DNA from: Coleophoma eucalyptorum
Taxonomy: Eukaryota; Ascomycota; Leotiomycetes; Helotiales; Dermateaceae
Direction: 5' to 3'
Length of the DNA stretch: 64,000 nt
Assembly: GCA_026120035.1 (NCBI GenBank)
Contig: JALRME010000014.1
Coordinates: 682,001-746,000, forward strand
Shown here: positions 1-12,104 of the stretch, piece by piece
Layout of the letters: the number at the start of each line of letters is the position of its first letter
Position numbering within the stretch: position 1 is the first letter of the stretch
The notes under the pieces: generated by a model
Database searches by the model: none
What the model was told of the DNA's origin: nothing
What the model saw: only the letters and a program-made list of their open reading frames with translations
Made by a program: the position numbers and the translations under genes

Positions 1-1018
1 TCGAATACTCTTTTTATCTGGTGCCAATCCCGGGCCGACTCCGCCCCCCCCCCGATACAGGGGCGGACGTCGACATGCCTGCGATCCTTAAGCGAGCACT
101 TATTGAGCCTTGTCACATGACAACGCATAATGTCACGTGGTACAACTCCTGACGACTCCTGACAGTCTCGAAGCAAAATATCGAGGGAACCAAGAGTACG
201 AGAGGAGCTCAAGACATTAAAAACTTCAGTAATTACTTTGGGCAGGAGGGTTAAAATCCCACCGAGCTAAAGGCCTAAAATTTAAGACAAGCAGACCATA
301 TAGGGAGAATCACAAAGGTGGAAAACATAGGCTAGGTAGAGCAAAGTGGCTGTCGACACAAACGCAGGAGATGACGTTACTGATGTGTTGAGACTATACT
401 CAGCGGGTTGTCATAGAGAACAAACTTCATCGAAGTAGCGCATCAATTATCTACACGTGATCTGCCGCAATTTTTGGTTCGAGACCGTCATTTTTAAATG
501 CCCATGTTCCCCACTTGACGGAGTACGCCATTGCCAATTTGGTGCAGGGAACACCTCTGGAATTGCCTCCGTTAACAGTTGATGCTCAGTGATGAAGAGA
601 AACTTTGAAGAAAAAAAAAAAATTAAAAAAAAATTGGAAGATTCGAAATCAGAGGCGTTATATCGCAATGGCTACGAATTATGAAGCAGGGCAACGAGAA
701 TCTAACCTATCCCTTGTCATAATGATTTCATCAATCCGACCGGAGGGAGCTCGTACCTCGTAGTCCAGCACTTTTTACCTATGGTGTATTTCATTGTGTC
801 ATCTTCCCTAGCTGTGAAGCCCGTTGACAATGGCGTGCTCAGCTCCCGAGGTCGGCTAACGATAGAAAATTTTGCGAATTTCAAGGGGCCGGACGCAAGC
901 CATGGCCTTGCACGAGTCGATGCTTCCCTATATATGATATTTTCAGGAAGACATCGCCTGAAGATCTTGTGAATTGTTTTGCTTCATCTTTGTCTCTGAC
1001 CTTGACCCCGTCCCCGTC
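1..1018. other. Intergenic, upstream of the amino-acid permease
   Basis: I see no gene here. The stretch has a run of ten C at 44-53 and an A-rich tract at about 606-634. It ends in the presumed promoter and 5' leader of the permease that starts at 1019. Short open frames on both strands look like chance. Confidence 0.5.
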
Positions 1019-2852
1019 ATGTCTGACTCTTATACTCCAGCCTCGGCTGCTGAATATGGGGCTTCGAAGCTGCCAACCGAACACGAGGGGAAAAAGGGCA
1101 CCGAACGCGACGAAGATTATGTTCAGTCCGCTTCGGGTGAGCTCGATGCCATCTATGGTGTTGGTGGTGTTGGACATACCCAAAGAAGATTGAAGGCACG
1201 ACATGTGACTTTTATCGGTTTTGGTGGTGGAATTGGTACGGGTCTTTTCATAGGTACTGGAGCAGCTTTGGCTAAAGCTGGACCTCTGGGTCTCCTTTTG
1301 TAAGCTCTTCAATTTTCTGAGAAACGCGAAAAAAACATGTCTGACAAATTCAGGGCTTTTATTATTGTTGGTGGCATTCTGTGGTGCGTTATGGAATCAA
1401 TTGGAGAGCTCGCTACCCTGGTAAGTCAACGAAAGAAGCCCTTTTCAATGCCATAAATTGACGATGAATAGTTTCCTACCGCTGGATCTTTCCCGCATTT
1501 TGCTACCCGTTTCGTTGACCCGGCTCTGGGATTTACCCTGGCTATATCGTATGGTTATTGCTATACAATCGCAATCGCTTCAGAAGTTTCCGCTGCCGCA
1601 GTCGTTGTAGTAAGTGTCTTGACTGCTTGATTTGATTTACCTTTACTGACTCTGGTAGTCATATTGGACAGACATTACACCCGCACTTGTGATCAGTGTG
1701 GGTCTTGCTGCAATCTTCTTTATCAACATCATGAATGTTCGTTTTTATGGTGAGGCTGAAGTCATCACGGCATCCATCAAAGTTCTCTGCTTTATGGGCC
1801 TGATTATTGTGTCCTTGGTCATTACTCTCGGAGGAGCTCCCAACCACGACCGTGTCGGTTTCCGGTACTGGAACAACCCAGGACCTTTTACGGACTACAA
1901 CGGCATCAAAGGTAGCACGGGACATTTCCTTGCCTTTTTCAGTGCTTTCATCAATGCCAGTTTTTCCTTCATCGGCGTTGAGACCGTAGTTGTCGCGGCG
2001 GCCGAGACAGTGAACCCGCATAAGTCTATACCAAAGGCGGTTCACCGTGTCACTTATCGTATTCTGTTCTTCTACGTCCTCGGAGCACTTCTCATCGGCA
2101 TGATTATTCCATCCAATGATCCTTCGCTTGTCAGCGGTTCTGGAAATGCAAACTCCTCACCTTTCGTCATCGCCATCAAGAACTCCGGCATCCAAGTTCT
2201 TCCCTCGATCGTCAACGCCTGTATTCTTACCTCTGCCTGGTCTGCAGGCAACAGCTACTGCTACATCGGAGCCCGCATGATCGTCGCTATGGCAGTTGAC
2301 CGCCAGGCTCCTCAGTTCTTTGCAAAGGTTAACCGCTGGGGTGTACCATACTGGGCTGTGCTCGTCTCCTTTGCCTTCGGCCCCTTGGCCTATCTCAGTC
2401 TGGGAACTGGCGGCGCCGCCCAGGCTTTCACGTGGCTTCTCAACCTGAGCACAGTTGCGGGTCTCCTCGCGTGGATGACCTTGTGCATCTGCTTCATCCG
2501 CTACAACCATGCTTGCAGAGCCCAGGGCATTGATCGAAACAAACTGCCAATGAAGGGCCGTCTTCAACCCTACGCTGCTTACGTCGGCGCTATTGGATCT
2601 GCCATTATTGTCATCTTTTCTGGCTTCAGCGTATTTCTCAAGGGCAACTGGTCGGCTTCGAGTTTCATTGCTAATTATATTGGCATTCCAATCTACATTG
2701 TACCATACGTCGCGTGGAAGATCTTGAAGAGAACCAAGATCGTTCGAGCATCCGAGATGGATCTATATTCTGGACGCTTCGATCCAGATAGTGTTCCCGA
2801 GGAGAAACCGCCCACCACTTTGTGGGGTAAATTCCTCGATTGGCTTCTGTAA
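1019..2852 (+). CDS. Amino-acid permease, AAT/YAT family (APC superfamily)
   Basis: This is a plasma-membrane H+/amino-acid symporter of the yeast GAP1/AGP1 type. There are four exons (1019-1299, 1354-1420, 1472-1609, 1659-2852) giving 559 aa, normal for the family. The soluble N-terminus (about 60 aa) is followed by the TM1 signature RHVTFIGFGGGIGTGLF, then ESIGELATL-FPTAGSFPHF and YWTDITPAL in TM3-TM4. About 12 hydrophobic segments can be traced. Start: ATG 1019 is used because an upstream in-frame ATG at 974 would add an atypical hydrophobic leader. All introns are short GT-AG introns. The substrate cannot be told from sequence. The cytosolic tail carries EEKPPTTLWGKFLDWLL. The family call is secure; the subfamily is not. 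Confidence 0.93.
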
Positions 2853-3753
2853 AAACAAAATCCTAATGGTGTTCTTTAATTTGGGTGTACAGGGTTGGAA
2901 AAGCAACAGAGAATTGCTATTGTACCATAAAAACTAGAAATAATCCCCCGGCTATAGAATCTAGAATTTTACTCTATTGAATAGAGATTCTTCCTGCTAT
3001 CAATTCAGCCTTCGTTTCGCTTGTTGATGTTCGATGTTCTATGAGTATGAGGTTGTTGATGCCCTGCAAGGCAGAATGCGCCTGTGCGGGAAGGATCCGC
3101 AGCCCACTCAGCCCACTCAGACAGATGCTCAAGCGCAGAGCAGGATCGGTTTCATAGGCTGAGCTTGGCTGAGCAAATTCCTATGTTCTTCCAGCCACAT
3201 CTCCTGCTGCACTGGTGGGCTATGTTGCGGCCATAGCATTTGCTGTTATACTGGGTCTAACCGCCGCTAAAAGCTTATTTTCACGATCTTGTTCTCCTGG
3301 AAATGGAGAACGCCCCTAGTTGAAGCGAGGAACCCTGCAAAGTCATCCCGACATCAACATCCAAAGGATCCGATGAGGATCAAACACTTGGCTGATTTCA
3401 AAATGTAGTGTATTGCAACGAGCTGCTTTCTATCGCCTGTTCTTATCTTTTAGGGACCGACGAATCGTCTCTGGTCCTGACATGGACTTTGCAGAGCAAG
3501 TAACGTTTTCTGGGATCCCACTTTTACTTTCGGAAGGCACTTCCATGGTACTCTGCATTGCTTGCTGGTAATATACAGGGGTAGGACATAAGAAGATGGT
3601 GGTATTGGAGGTATGGTATGTAACGTACCTGCAGACAACCAAGAGGTGGACAGGCGCAGGTACCGAACCATTTGATAATCTACAAGCAGCTTTCCCATTT
3701 AATGCAGTGCGCCCTTCGTTGTTTGTAGTTCTTGCTCATGCCTTACCAGCACC
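2853..3753. other. Intergenic between permease and fucosidase
   Basis: No gene is recognised. A short tandem duplication (cagcccact twice) lies at about 3100-3120. The last few hundred bases are presumably the promoter of the fucosidase gene. Confidence 0.45.
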
Positions 3754-5430
3754 ATGAAGTTACTTGGATTCTTCGGCGTCTGCGCATCCAGCGTGGCTTC
3801 GGCAAATGCAGCCACTACAGCTTCTAATGTAACGGTTGCCCCAAGGTACCGCATCTCGCCTATCGACGGCTCCACGATCGCGCTGCCGACGCAACAGCAA
3901 TTGGACTTCCAGGATAAGGAGTTCGGGGTGCTCATCCATTTTGAAATGGGCACGTATCTGGATATTGATGGATGCAACAATGTTCCTTCACTTGTGCCCA
4001 ATTTGACTTTGTTCGATCCGGCTTTGTTCAACACCGATCAGTGGATGGACAGTATCACGGCACTTGGTGCGAAGTATGCCACGCTCGTAGCAAAGCATAA
4101 CTGCGGCTTCACAACTTGGCCCAGCCAGGTCCAGTTTGAGACTCGGGACAACACGACCATCAACTACAACTACACCATTGCCCAAACACCCGTTTCGGGC
4201 ACCGATGTAGTCAAGAGCTTCACCAGCTCGGCCGAGCAGTATGGCATCGGACATGGGTTTTATTACAGCACAGTTGTCAACAACTTTCTGAATGTACAGC
4301 AGTCCGAGGTTAATGCTACTTCATGGGCGGAGGGACAGGTCAGGATTACCAATGACACCTATACCGAGATTGTCGACGCCCAGCTGACTGAGCTGTGGAC
4401 AAATTACGGATCATTAACCGAGGCAAGTAGACTTGACATATACTCTTCCCCCACGATCCTCGGGCTGACTTTGTGTCTTTTGCCGATTAGATCTGGTTTG
4501 ATGGAGGTTACAGCGCAGCACAGCAAACCAAGTTTCAGGACCTCTTAGCAGAACTTCAACCAGATGCTGTCGTATTCAATGCATGTGATGTTACTACCGG
4601 CGAGTGCCTGACTAACAATTCTGGTAAGCCGTCGGTTCCGGTTTCTGCTTTTCATATTTGGAGCTGACGATCCTTTTAGTTCGATGGGCCGGGACAGAGA
4701 GCGGAGTAGCTCCCCTTGAGAACTGGTCAACGTGAGTATACATATAATTTATCTCTAGCACTAGCTGATTGATACATCCAGGGGAATCACAAACGATGGT
4801 GGAAATGCTACCAGTCCTTACTTCTGCCCGGCAGTGTGTGACACCACGTTGCAAACCAGCGATCGCTGGTTCTATGGCGTTGACCAACCTTTACGATCCA
4901 TTGAAGAACTGATTGAAGTCTACCACCGAAGCGTCGGCCGTAACTGTCTTCTGGAGCTTGATGTGTCGCCCGACCGGAGCGGACTCATTCTTGCTGCCCA
5001 TGCCGCACGATACAAGCAGCTCGGTGACTTTATTGAATCCTGCTACGGAGCACCCGTCAACGCAAAGCACACGGCGAATTCATCTAGCGATGGATCGTAC
5101 ACGCTGAAGTTTGATTATGCAACCTCGATTGACCGCATCATGTTGATGGAAGATCAGACGAACGGCCAAGTGATCCGTACGTATGAAGTTTGGGCTAAGA
5201 TCATCGACGATGGAGTGTCCGATGGTACATTGGATGTTCCATGGACCCAGGTTTCCAATGGTACCAGTATTGGACATAAGAAAATTGATCGCTTTGACGC
5301 GCCGGTCACGGTAACCGAGGTCCTGGTTAATACCACGTCCGTGGACACTCCAGTGTGGCGATCGGTGTCCGTCCACCTCTGCGACCAACTGGTTGTAACT
5401 AACACCAGCGACTGGGAGTTTACTTATTAA
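3754..5430 (+). CDS. Secreted alpha-L-fucosidase, GH29
   Basis: This retaining exo-glycosidase should release L-fucose from glycans outside the cell. Four exons (3754-4422, 4491-4623, 4680-4731, 4782-5430) encode 500 aa. Residues 1-20 are a signal peptide (MKLLGFFGVCASSVASANA). The catalytic barrel shows FGVLIHFEMGTY, AKHNCGFTTWPS (the KHxxGF fucose-binding element) and IWFDGGY, whose Asp (about residue 227) fits the GH29 nucleophile. A C-terminal beta-sandwich region begins at about residue 365. Many N-x-S/T sequons suit a secreted glycoprotein. Intron 1 appears to use a GC donor (gcaagt), because only that junction restores LTE-IWFDGG. Family certain; linkage preference unknown. Confidence 0.92.
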
Positions 5431-7248
5431 AGTGGTCATAGCATGTCATAGGCTTGTGCAGCGCCTCTTACGCAGTCGCTGTAGCTTCGCGGGTGCTGGA
5501 AGACACCTGCCTAATTCAAATAATTTAATGACCTTGCAGCCATGTTATAATATTCCAATGATCATATAAGATTTCTGCCCTGTGCGGACGCCATTAGACC
5601 ACGATGTATGTATCAATAGTTAGCCGTTTATTTTTCCCTGGCTATGTAATAATTAACGCCACTTTACATATATCATTATCATTCGCACTATACAGTCGCC
5701 CGTTTCGGTAACCCTTTCGCTCCATACGACAGTGCACTGTTTCTCGTTTCTGAATTATTGCCTCTAACATAACTTCCATCTCCACTGCATACCATTCATT
5801 CCAACTTCATCAAAGATCACTTAGTTATCTCCGGAATGATCCGCTGGCTAGCTTACTATGGCAGCTAGGCAATCCCATTACCATAGCCCCAGGTCGCACA
5901 CGGGAACACATCTCTAGCGAGAGCTGGCTTCATTTAGTGGCGCGAAGATTCAGGACTAAGACCGATATATTGGATGGCCGTTTTCTAGCCGATAGTTTGG
6001 TTGAAGTTTTCCATTCTCCCCTTGAAGAATAAATAGTGCGGCCCGGGTCGGTTACGTCGAAAATCTGACCGCATTCGTAATTTGCCGGAGATTGTATACC
6101 GGCCGAGTCTGAAGTATACGATACCGTCCAACGTGCAATAAAAATCCTTGAGTGCACGGTACTTGGCGGTATTCTAATGACAAAGCATCGATTGATTTGT
6201 AAAAAAAAAAAAGTATGGTATGCTGTCGGTCGGACACGGCGCCAGCACAACTCCATTTCCCCGTATTCCAGATCACATGGAATTTACCCCTCTTCAGTCC
6301 TGGACAAAACGCACCCGCGTTGCGTAAGGAGACCTGACCGTATGAGGAGAGCGTTTCGTAGGCGGAAGAGAGCGATTAGGAATCATGGGTGATGGTGGAG
6401 GGTGTTGAGCTTGAGAGTAGGAGACGAACACCATGAGGCATTGAAGCATGAAGTCTTGAACAGACATTATGGGTATATTTAGACGAATAAGGTAATGGGG
6501 AGACGAGAATATGGAATTGAAGGCGATCTCAAGAGGCAACCGAGAAGATGGAGAGTGTCTCTGGATGGAGGATGAAGAAGCAGATTTTCAAAGGAGCAGA
6601 CCAGTTCATCCTTATATTTCCCCTCCAAGCGTCTCAACTCGGGAAGGCGGGCATTGACGTCCACCGTGACAGAAAATAGTCTGCGGGAGATGATCAAGCG
6701 GATGCTGAGGCGGCGGATGAGATAAAATAGGATTATAAATGAAGCGTCATATAGCTTGCTGAGTAGTAAGCCAAGGCTTTCTCGGGTCCTCCTTCTTAAA
6801 CTTAAACCCGATGTTCATGCACCTCACTATCGGATTGGTGCCGTATTCCGCATTGCCCATGGACAAGACAGGTACGACGACGCGAAATTGCACACCAAGA
6901 AACCTGAAAAGGGGGTCTTGCAAAGCTGGGGGAGAGCCGAGGATGAGATAAGCCAGTTCCGCCGATATGATTGGCTTTCCCGTAAGCGAGCAGGTCGTCG
7001 TCGTCCTCTGCCTCATGCTTACACTTTGATGCTTTGGGCCATCAACGTTCACTCCTCGTAGGAACTAAGTATACTCTCGCTTCTACCAACTCATCTCGCT
7101 CTTTATTTCCGCCTTGCCTCACAATTGCTGCAGTGACAAGCCCGCACCCTGACTACGCAAGAAGAGCACCGCCATGGAGTAATATTAACAATCCGACCTC
7201 GGAAATCTCGAATTGGCTCTTCATGCAAGCTGTCCTATCCGCTCCACC
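5431..7248. other. Long intergenic region, no supported gene
   Basis: About 1.8 kb lies between the fucosidase and ALG10. The minus strand has an open frame of about 100 codons (6747-7052) and two smaller ones further on. None matches a family I recognise, and no splice pattern joins them convincingly. A poly-A run sits at about 6200-6210. The right end must contain the ALG10 promoter. Confidence 0.4.
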
Positions 7249-9239
7249 ATGACCACCAGCTTGAACCCAATATCATGGCTAAGCGGCACCACGCTCCTGG
7301 AAGATAGCCGTACCCCACCGGCGAACGCAAGTTCTTCGATCCCGAGAAGCAAGAAAATCTTAATTGTGCTCATATACGGATCTGTCATTGCTCCGGCTTG
7401 GTTCTGGGTTAGTCAGGTGACCAAGCATGTCCCCGAACCCTACTTGGTATGTGCTCTCGAACGGGATATGCGGATCATATTGACTTCCAATTAGGATGAG
7501 ATCTTCCATATTCCACAAGCTCAAGCATATTGTGATGGGAAGTATGGCGTCTGGGACCCAAAACTCACGACCCCTCCGGGCTTATACGGCTTCGCGACCC
7601 TCTTCGCTAAGCTAGTTGGGGGAGGAGTATGCAATGTCTATACGTTGCGGCTGTTTAACACCGTCGTGCTGCTGCTAACCATGGCATACGCATCAGCGTG
7701 TCGTGATCTAATTTCACGGCTCTCCAATACTACCAAACCATCCGTAATCACCAGAGAGTGGCTAAACTCCCATGCTTTCATCTCCCTCGATACCGTCCAC
7801 ACCGCAGTCAACATTGCACTCTTTCCACCGCTCTTTTTCTTTTCAGGGCTATTCTACACTGATGTCCTCTCAACAGCGGTGGTGCTATGCATGTACATGG
7901 CCTTCCTACGTCGGCCGGGCGCTTATGAAAATTCCACAGCGGGCAGCTTCCGGCTCTATGTGATTGGACTTGTGGCTTTGACGATGAGACAGACTAACAT
8001 TTTCTGGGTTGCTGTTTTCATGGGTGGTTTGGAAGCCGTCAGGACGGTAAAAGCCATTTCTGGGACTTCTAGTGCCGTGCCCTCGAAAGTCCCGGGGAAT
8101 GTGGAAGAACTGATGGCTGCGGTTGAACGATATAAGGCTGGGCAGATCCATGATGTCGAGCTCAGTCAAGCAGATATCCCAGGTAAGACTGTCACAATTC
8201 TGTATCGACCTATTCTAACTTTCTTCAGACTTTTCCCTCTGCATCATCAGCATTGCCGTCGCTGCGTTGTACAATCCAGTCCTTCTTCTCACACGACTAT
8301 GGCCCTACATTGCCCTGCTCGTATCATTCGCATCATTCGTCATCTGGAATGGCGGAGTAGTACTAGGTATGTCCAAACCCCATAACCTCCCGCAACGCAC
8401 CTCACTAACATATCAATTCACCGAAACCAGGCGACAAATCCAACCACGTCGCCACAATCCACCTCCCACAACTCTTCTACCTCAGCGCCTTCACAGCATT
8501 CTTCTCCTTCCCCCTCCTAGTGCCATCCGCGCTAAATTCACTCCCGGGGTTCATTACGGCACATCTCCCAGGCTTCCTGCAACCTCCACCCTCGCCAAAC
8601 AGCAGTATTATCAAGCGAGCACTCAATCTAAGCATCACCACCCTAAGCCTGATGGTGATCCTGGCCATTATAAAAGCCAACACCATCATCCACCCCTTCA
8701 CCCTCGCCGACAACCGCCACTACGTCTTCTACGTCTTCCGCTACACGATCCTGCGCCACCCGCTGTTCCGATATTTACTCGCGCCCATCTACGTGCTTAG
8801 CGGGTGGTTGGCGTTCAAGACCCTTGCCGGCTTCACAAGCCCAGCACCAGCAGCACCGTCCACAACCAGCGCAGGGAAGGTGAAGGCATCGAAAGCCAAA
8901 ACCCCCAACCCACCTGCGCTAAAAGTCAACCCATCATCCGGGGGGCCCACAACCTCCTTCCTCATCATCTTCACCCTCTCAACCGCTCTCAGTCTCATCA
9001 CCGCGCCCTTGGTTGAGCCGCGGTATTTTATCATTCCGTGGGCGTTGTGGCGGTTGCATCTGCCTTCATTGTCGTCTCGGGAGAGCCGTGCCAAAGGGGT
9101 GGGACGAAGTTGGGATTATAGATTATATGTCGAAACCGGCTGGTTCTTGGCCATCAATGCTGTCACGGGATATGTATTCTTATATAAGGGATTTGCGTGG
9201 CCGCAGGAAGAGGGGAAGGTGCAGAGATTTATGTGGTAA
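7249..9239 (+). CDS. ALG10: Dol-P-Glc:Glc2Man9GlcNAc2-PP-Dol alpha-1,2-glucosyltransferase (ALG10/DIE2)
   Basis: This ER-membrane enzyme adds the third, terminal glucose to the dolichol-linked oligosaccharide in N-glycosylation. Four exons (7249-7446, 7495-8182, 8229-8366, 8431-9239) give 610 aa. Family hallmarks are DEIFHIPQAQAYC just after TM1 (luminal acidic motif), WDPKLTTPPGLY, and HPFTLADNRHYVFYVFRY near residue 420. The rest is a string of hydrophobic segments, as expected for a polytopic GT-C type enzyme. A low-complexity loop rich in Ala, Pro and Thr at about residues 475-520 is a fungal insertion. ATG 7249 is the first in frame; exon phases all agree. Confidence 0.93.
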
Positions 9240-9682
9240 GTGATTCTTTGGGGGACGAGATTACTAGCCGTGAGCATGGGAGTGTGAGGAGGAATGAGTA
9301 TAGACAATAAACGATTAGATATTGATAAAAGGTCCCAAGACACAAGATAGTATCTGGTTCAGTATTGTATGTAATTCGTGTCTTCCTCTTCGAGGGTTCA
9401 TGTCCTTTTATTTGAGAAATTTATCTGCATCTGCAGTGGCATTGATAATTGCCTGTATCCATACCGGTTTATCCTTGATCGTTAAACCCAGTGCCATTCC
9501 GTATCCATGTGCCAAAACGCCATTGTGTAGTTGATGCAAGTAGGGTGTTTGCTACCCTCGCCATGCAAGTTCATTTAAGACAAGCCCATATATGCAAAGC
9601 CCGTACTCATCCGACGCACCACATCCATCCTACCCCTTATCATGATATATGTACTCCATTATCCAGCCTATTCCATTCGATC
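9240..9682. other. 3' intergenic between convergent genes
   Basis: This short spacer lies between the stop codons of ALG10 (plus) and the small conserved protein (minus). It presumably holds both 3' UTRs. No other element is visible. Confidence 0.4.
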
Positions 9683-10183
9683 TCATAAGCTCAGCCGGTC
9701 CAAACTTAACCGGTCACCACTCCTCTGCCGCCGTACTACCCCAAGTTTAAAGAACTTCTCCTCCCCAGTTGCCGTCCGGCCGCCAATGTACCATTTCTCG
9801 GCACCTAAGACATCTCGGAAGCCTTCGGAGGAGCTATCACTCCCTCTCCGGACGGTACGCCGCTCGATATATCGAGCGTGATTCTGTTCGGGCGATGGTG
9901 ATGTTGATAGGGGTGAGGTGGAGGTGGAGAGAGCTCGTGGAGAGTGGAGGTTCGAGAGCGCTGTTGTTGTTGCCCCGTTTGTCTTCGTCGATGTAGTGAT
10001 GGTACGCGGGTTGGAGGGTGTGCTGTTGGCCGACGTCGCAGTACTGTTATGTGCTGTTTGTTGTGTATTCGACGATGCTCCTTTCTGGGATTGTTGTTGG
10101 ATGGCATTATGGGCTCGGAAGGAGGCAAGGAAGTTGGCGAAGAAGGGCCGTTGTGCGGGCATGTTTGGGTCGTTATGATTCAT
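9683..10183 (-). CDS. Conserved fungal protein of unknown function with Ser-rich C-terminal motif
   Basis: A single exon of 166 aa. The N-terminus (MNHNDPNMPAQRPFFANFLASF) is followed by about 80 residues of low-complexity Ser/Thr/Asn/Gln. The C-terminal block, about residues 108-166, is ordered in composition: RRGSDSSSEGFRDVLGAE, KWYIGGRTATGEEKFFKLG, and a tail with the repeated RLSLDRLSL. RRGSDSSSE fits acidophilic (CK2-like) and basophilic kinase consensus sites. No signal peptide or membrane segment is seen. The strong contrast between a disordered N-terminus and a compact tail suggests a real conserved protein, and I recall similar small fungal proteins, but I know of no function for them. 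Confidence 0.72.
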   Translation of the reverse strand: MNHNDPNMPAQRPFFANFLASFRAHNAIQQQSQKGASSNTQQTAHNSTATSANSTPSNPRTITTSTKTNGATTTALSNLHSPRALSTSTSPLSTSPSPEQNHARYIERRTVRRGSDSSSEGFRDVLGAEKWYIGGRTATGEEKFFKLGVVRRQRSGDRLSLDRLSL

Positions 10184-12104
10184 GGGGCCGGTTTGCTCTC
10201 CTGCTAATGTTTTATCGTGGATAGACTTCCCTTTTATATGAGAGAAGTCCTTCGTGTATGCTGATGAGCCCTGGAGTTCCGAGGGTCCTGTTGTGCTGGT
10301 CTGCCCTTTATGACAGTGGAGTCAAGATTGCGGGGATGATCCAGTCCGGGACGGGACGGAAGATGGTTCTCGTCGTTCAAGTAAAATATGGCCGTCGCGC
10401 AGAGAAGAGACGAGGGCACCAATTTCCAGCCGGGGGCCCTGCTAATAGAGACTGTTTGACCCGCTGGGCTTCGACTCTCAGATATTGGGTTCTCTCGATC
10501 GTATCGAGAGGCGATGTTTGAGGACTCGGTTGAGGATCAGAGGCGGACGGTGGTTGGCTGCCTTGCGACGGTCTTGCTATTCATGCGCACTTGCTGATGT
10601 GTGAATTCTGGCATAGACTAGGTGGGTTATGCTGTGGATGTGGAAGTCTGGAAGGCAGTTCCGGTGTTTCCTTCGCTTCTATTCTCGTGCGTGTGCAAGT
10701 TGGGTCGGCTCGTTCTATGTGAAGGTGCCCTGCCGGCCTCTACGGCATGTATCGTCGAGATAGTGGGGGTTTCGTTACTGTGCAGGCGATGGTGCCGCGA
10801 GGCGTTGCTGTGATGCACTGCAAATACTGCTATATCATGATCACTTGGTGCTGAGGCGGGAGGGGTGCAGTGTCGTGTGGGATGGCGGGGTAGTGTTGGT
10901 TCTCGGGATGAAGAAGATCGGAGGGTTGGGGATGAGTCGTGACGGACGTTGGCGCAAAGAGAGAGAGCGGCGAGATAGCGCGAGAGATATAGGAGGATAT
11001 GAAGTAATGCGATAAGGTCGAGGTTACCTTCGGCGGGTGCGGGATAAGAGGAAGCACGAAGGATGATGAGGGGACGATGGAGGGATGGATGGATGAACGG
11101 AAGGGTGTGTGGGAGGAGCAGAGTCTCCGTTGCGGCTTTCCACTCTGCACCTACAGGGCCAAGGCAGATCTCGGGATGGGAGGTTCGATGCACAGAGAGC
11201 ACAGAAGAAGAGTCGGAACCAAGAATCATAAGAGAAGAAGGATGAATGTCATGATATTCGTTGTCAACGGCTCGCTCTCCTTGTCTCCTGCCCTTTCTTC
11301 TGCTTTGCCGCCCTCTTCATTCCTATTCTTTATCTTCCTTTGTCCATTTCTCCTCTTTCTCCTCTCTGTTCTGTTCCCATTCTATCCCGAGCCCGGCCAT
11401 CCACGGTCCTGCCTCGCCTGTTCGCCTGTTCGCCTGTTGCCCATCCGAACACGCCGATAAACAAAAGTCCGGCCCAATCACGATGGTGGTAATGATCATC
11501 ATTTGTCCTGGACATACATGATGGCTGCACCGATGCATCGCGCTGGTACAACAGTGCAGGCAGAAGGGTGTGCCTTGCTTGAATTGACTTCGATTATGTC
11601 CTGACAATTTGCATGCGCGCACAAGAAGAGTCAACGAGCAGGCGATCAAAGACCAACGACAGCTGCCCAGCTCAACTGTCTCTTCTCTGCTGCGTTGTCG
11701 CATCCCGCACGCACATGACCAGCTCCCAGGTCACTGATTCCTATTCTCGCCGCCTCCTCGGCTCTGCTACCTTCACATGTACAGTAGTAGGTGCGGAAGC
11801 CCAACCCGTCAACCATGGCTTCTGAAGTCGTGAGCGGGTAGAAGTAAACAGTCCTCGGTATTCACAGGCAAAAGTACTGGTCGCATCGAGTAACTTTGAT
11901 GCCGCGTCGAGAACATACTCTGTAGCCCGTCACGACACATCAACCCAATTAAATCACCGACATTGTAAATCCAGCACGTGCACGTGACCTTTCCATCCGT
12001 CTCCCAATTCCGCCTAGCTCCGAAATGCTCAAGATTCTCGAGCTTGCCTCATCGACGACATCCATCTCCCCCAGCGCAGTTGCAAACCACTCCTCCCATC
12101 CACC
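10184..12104. other. Long intergenic/leader region with pyrimidine-rich tract
   Basis: This 1.9 kb separates two divergent genes. The plus strand has a strong C/T-rich tract at about 11270-11400, and cgcctgtt is repeated in tandem near 11417-11440. An open frame of 200 codons on the minus strand (10627-11229) is biased in composition and resembles no family. It is more likely a long 5' leader or promoter of the gene ending at 10183. No non-coding RNA could be identified. Confidence 0.4.

Noticed and set aside
1659..2045. Antisense frames within the amino-acid permease
   Set aside because: Shadows of the sense coding sequence; no independent features.
10627..11229. Minus-strand open frame of 200 codons
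   Set aside because: Biased His/Ser/Pro/Leu composition, overlapping frames of similar length on both strands, no domain; more likely leader or promoter DNA.
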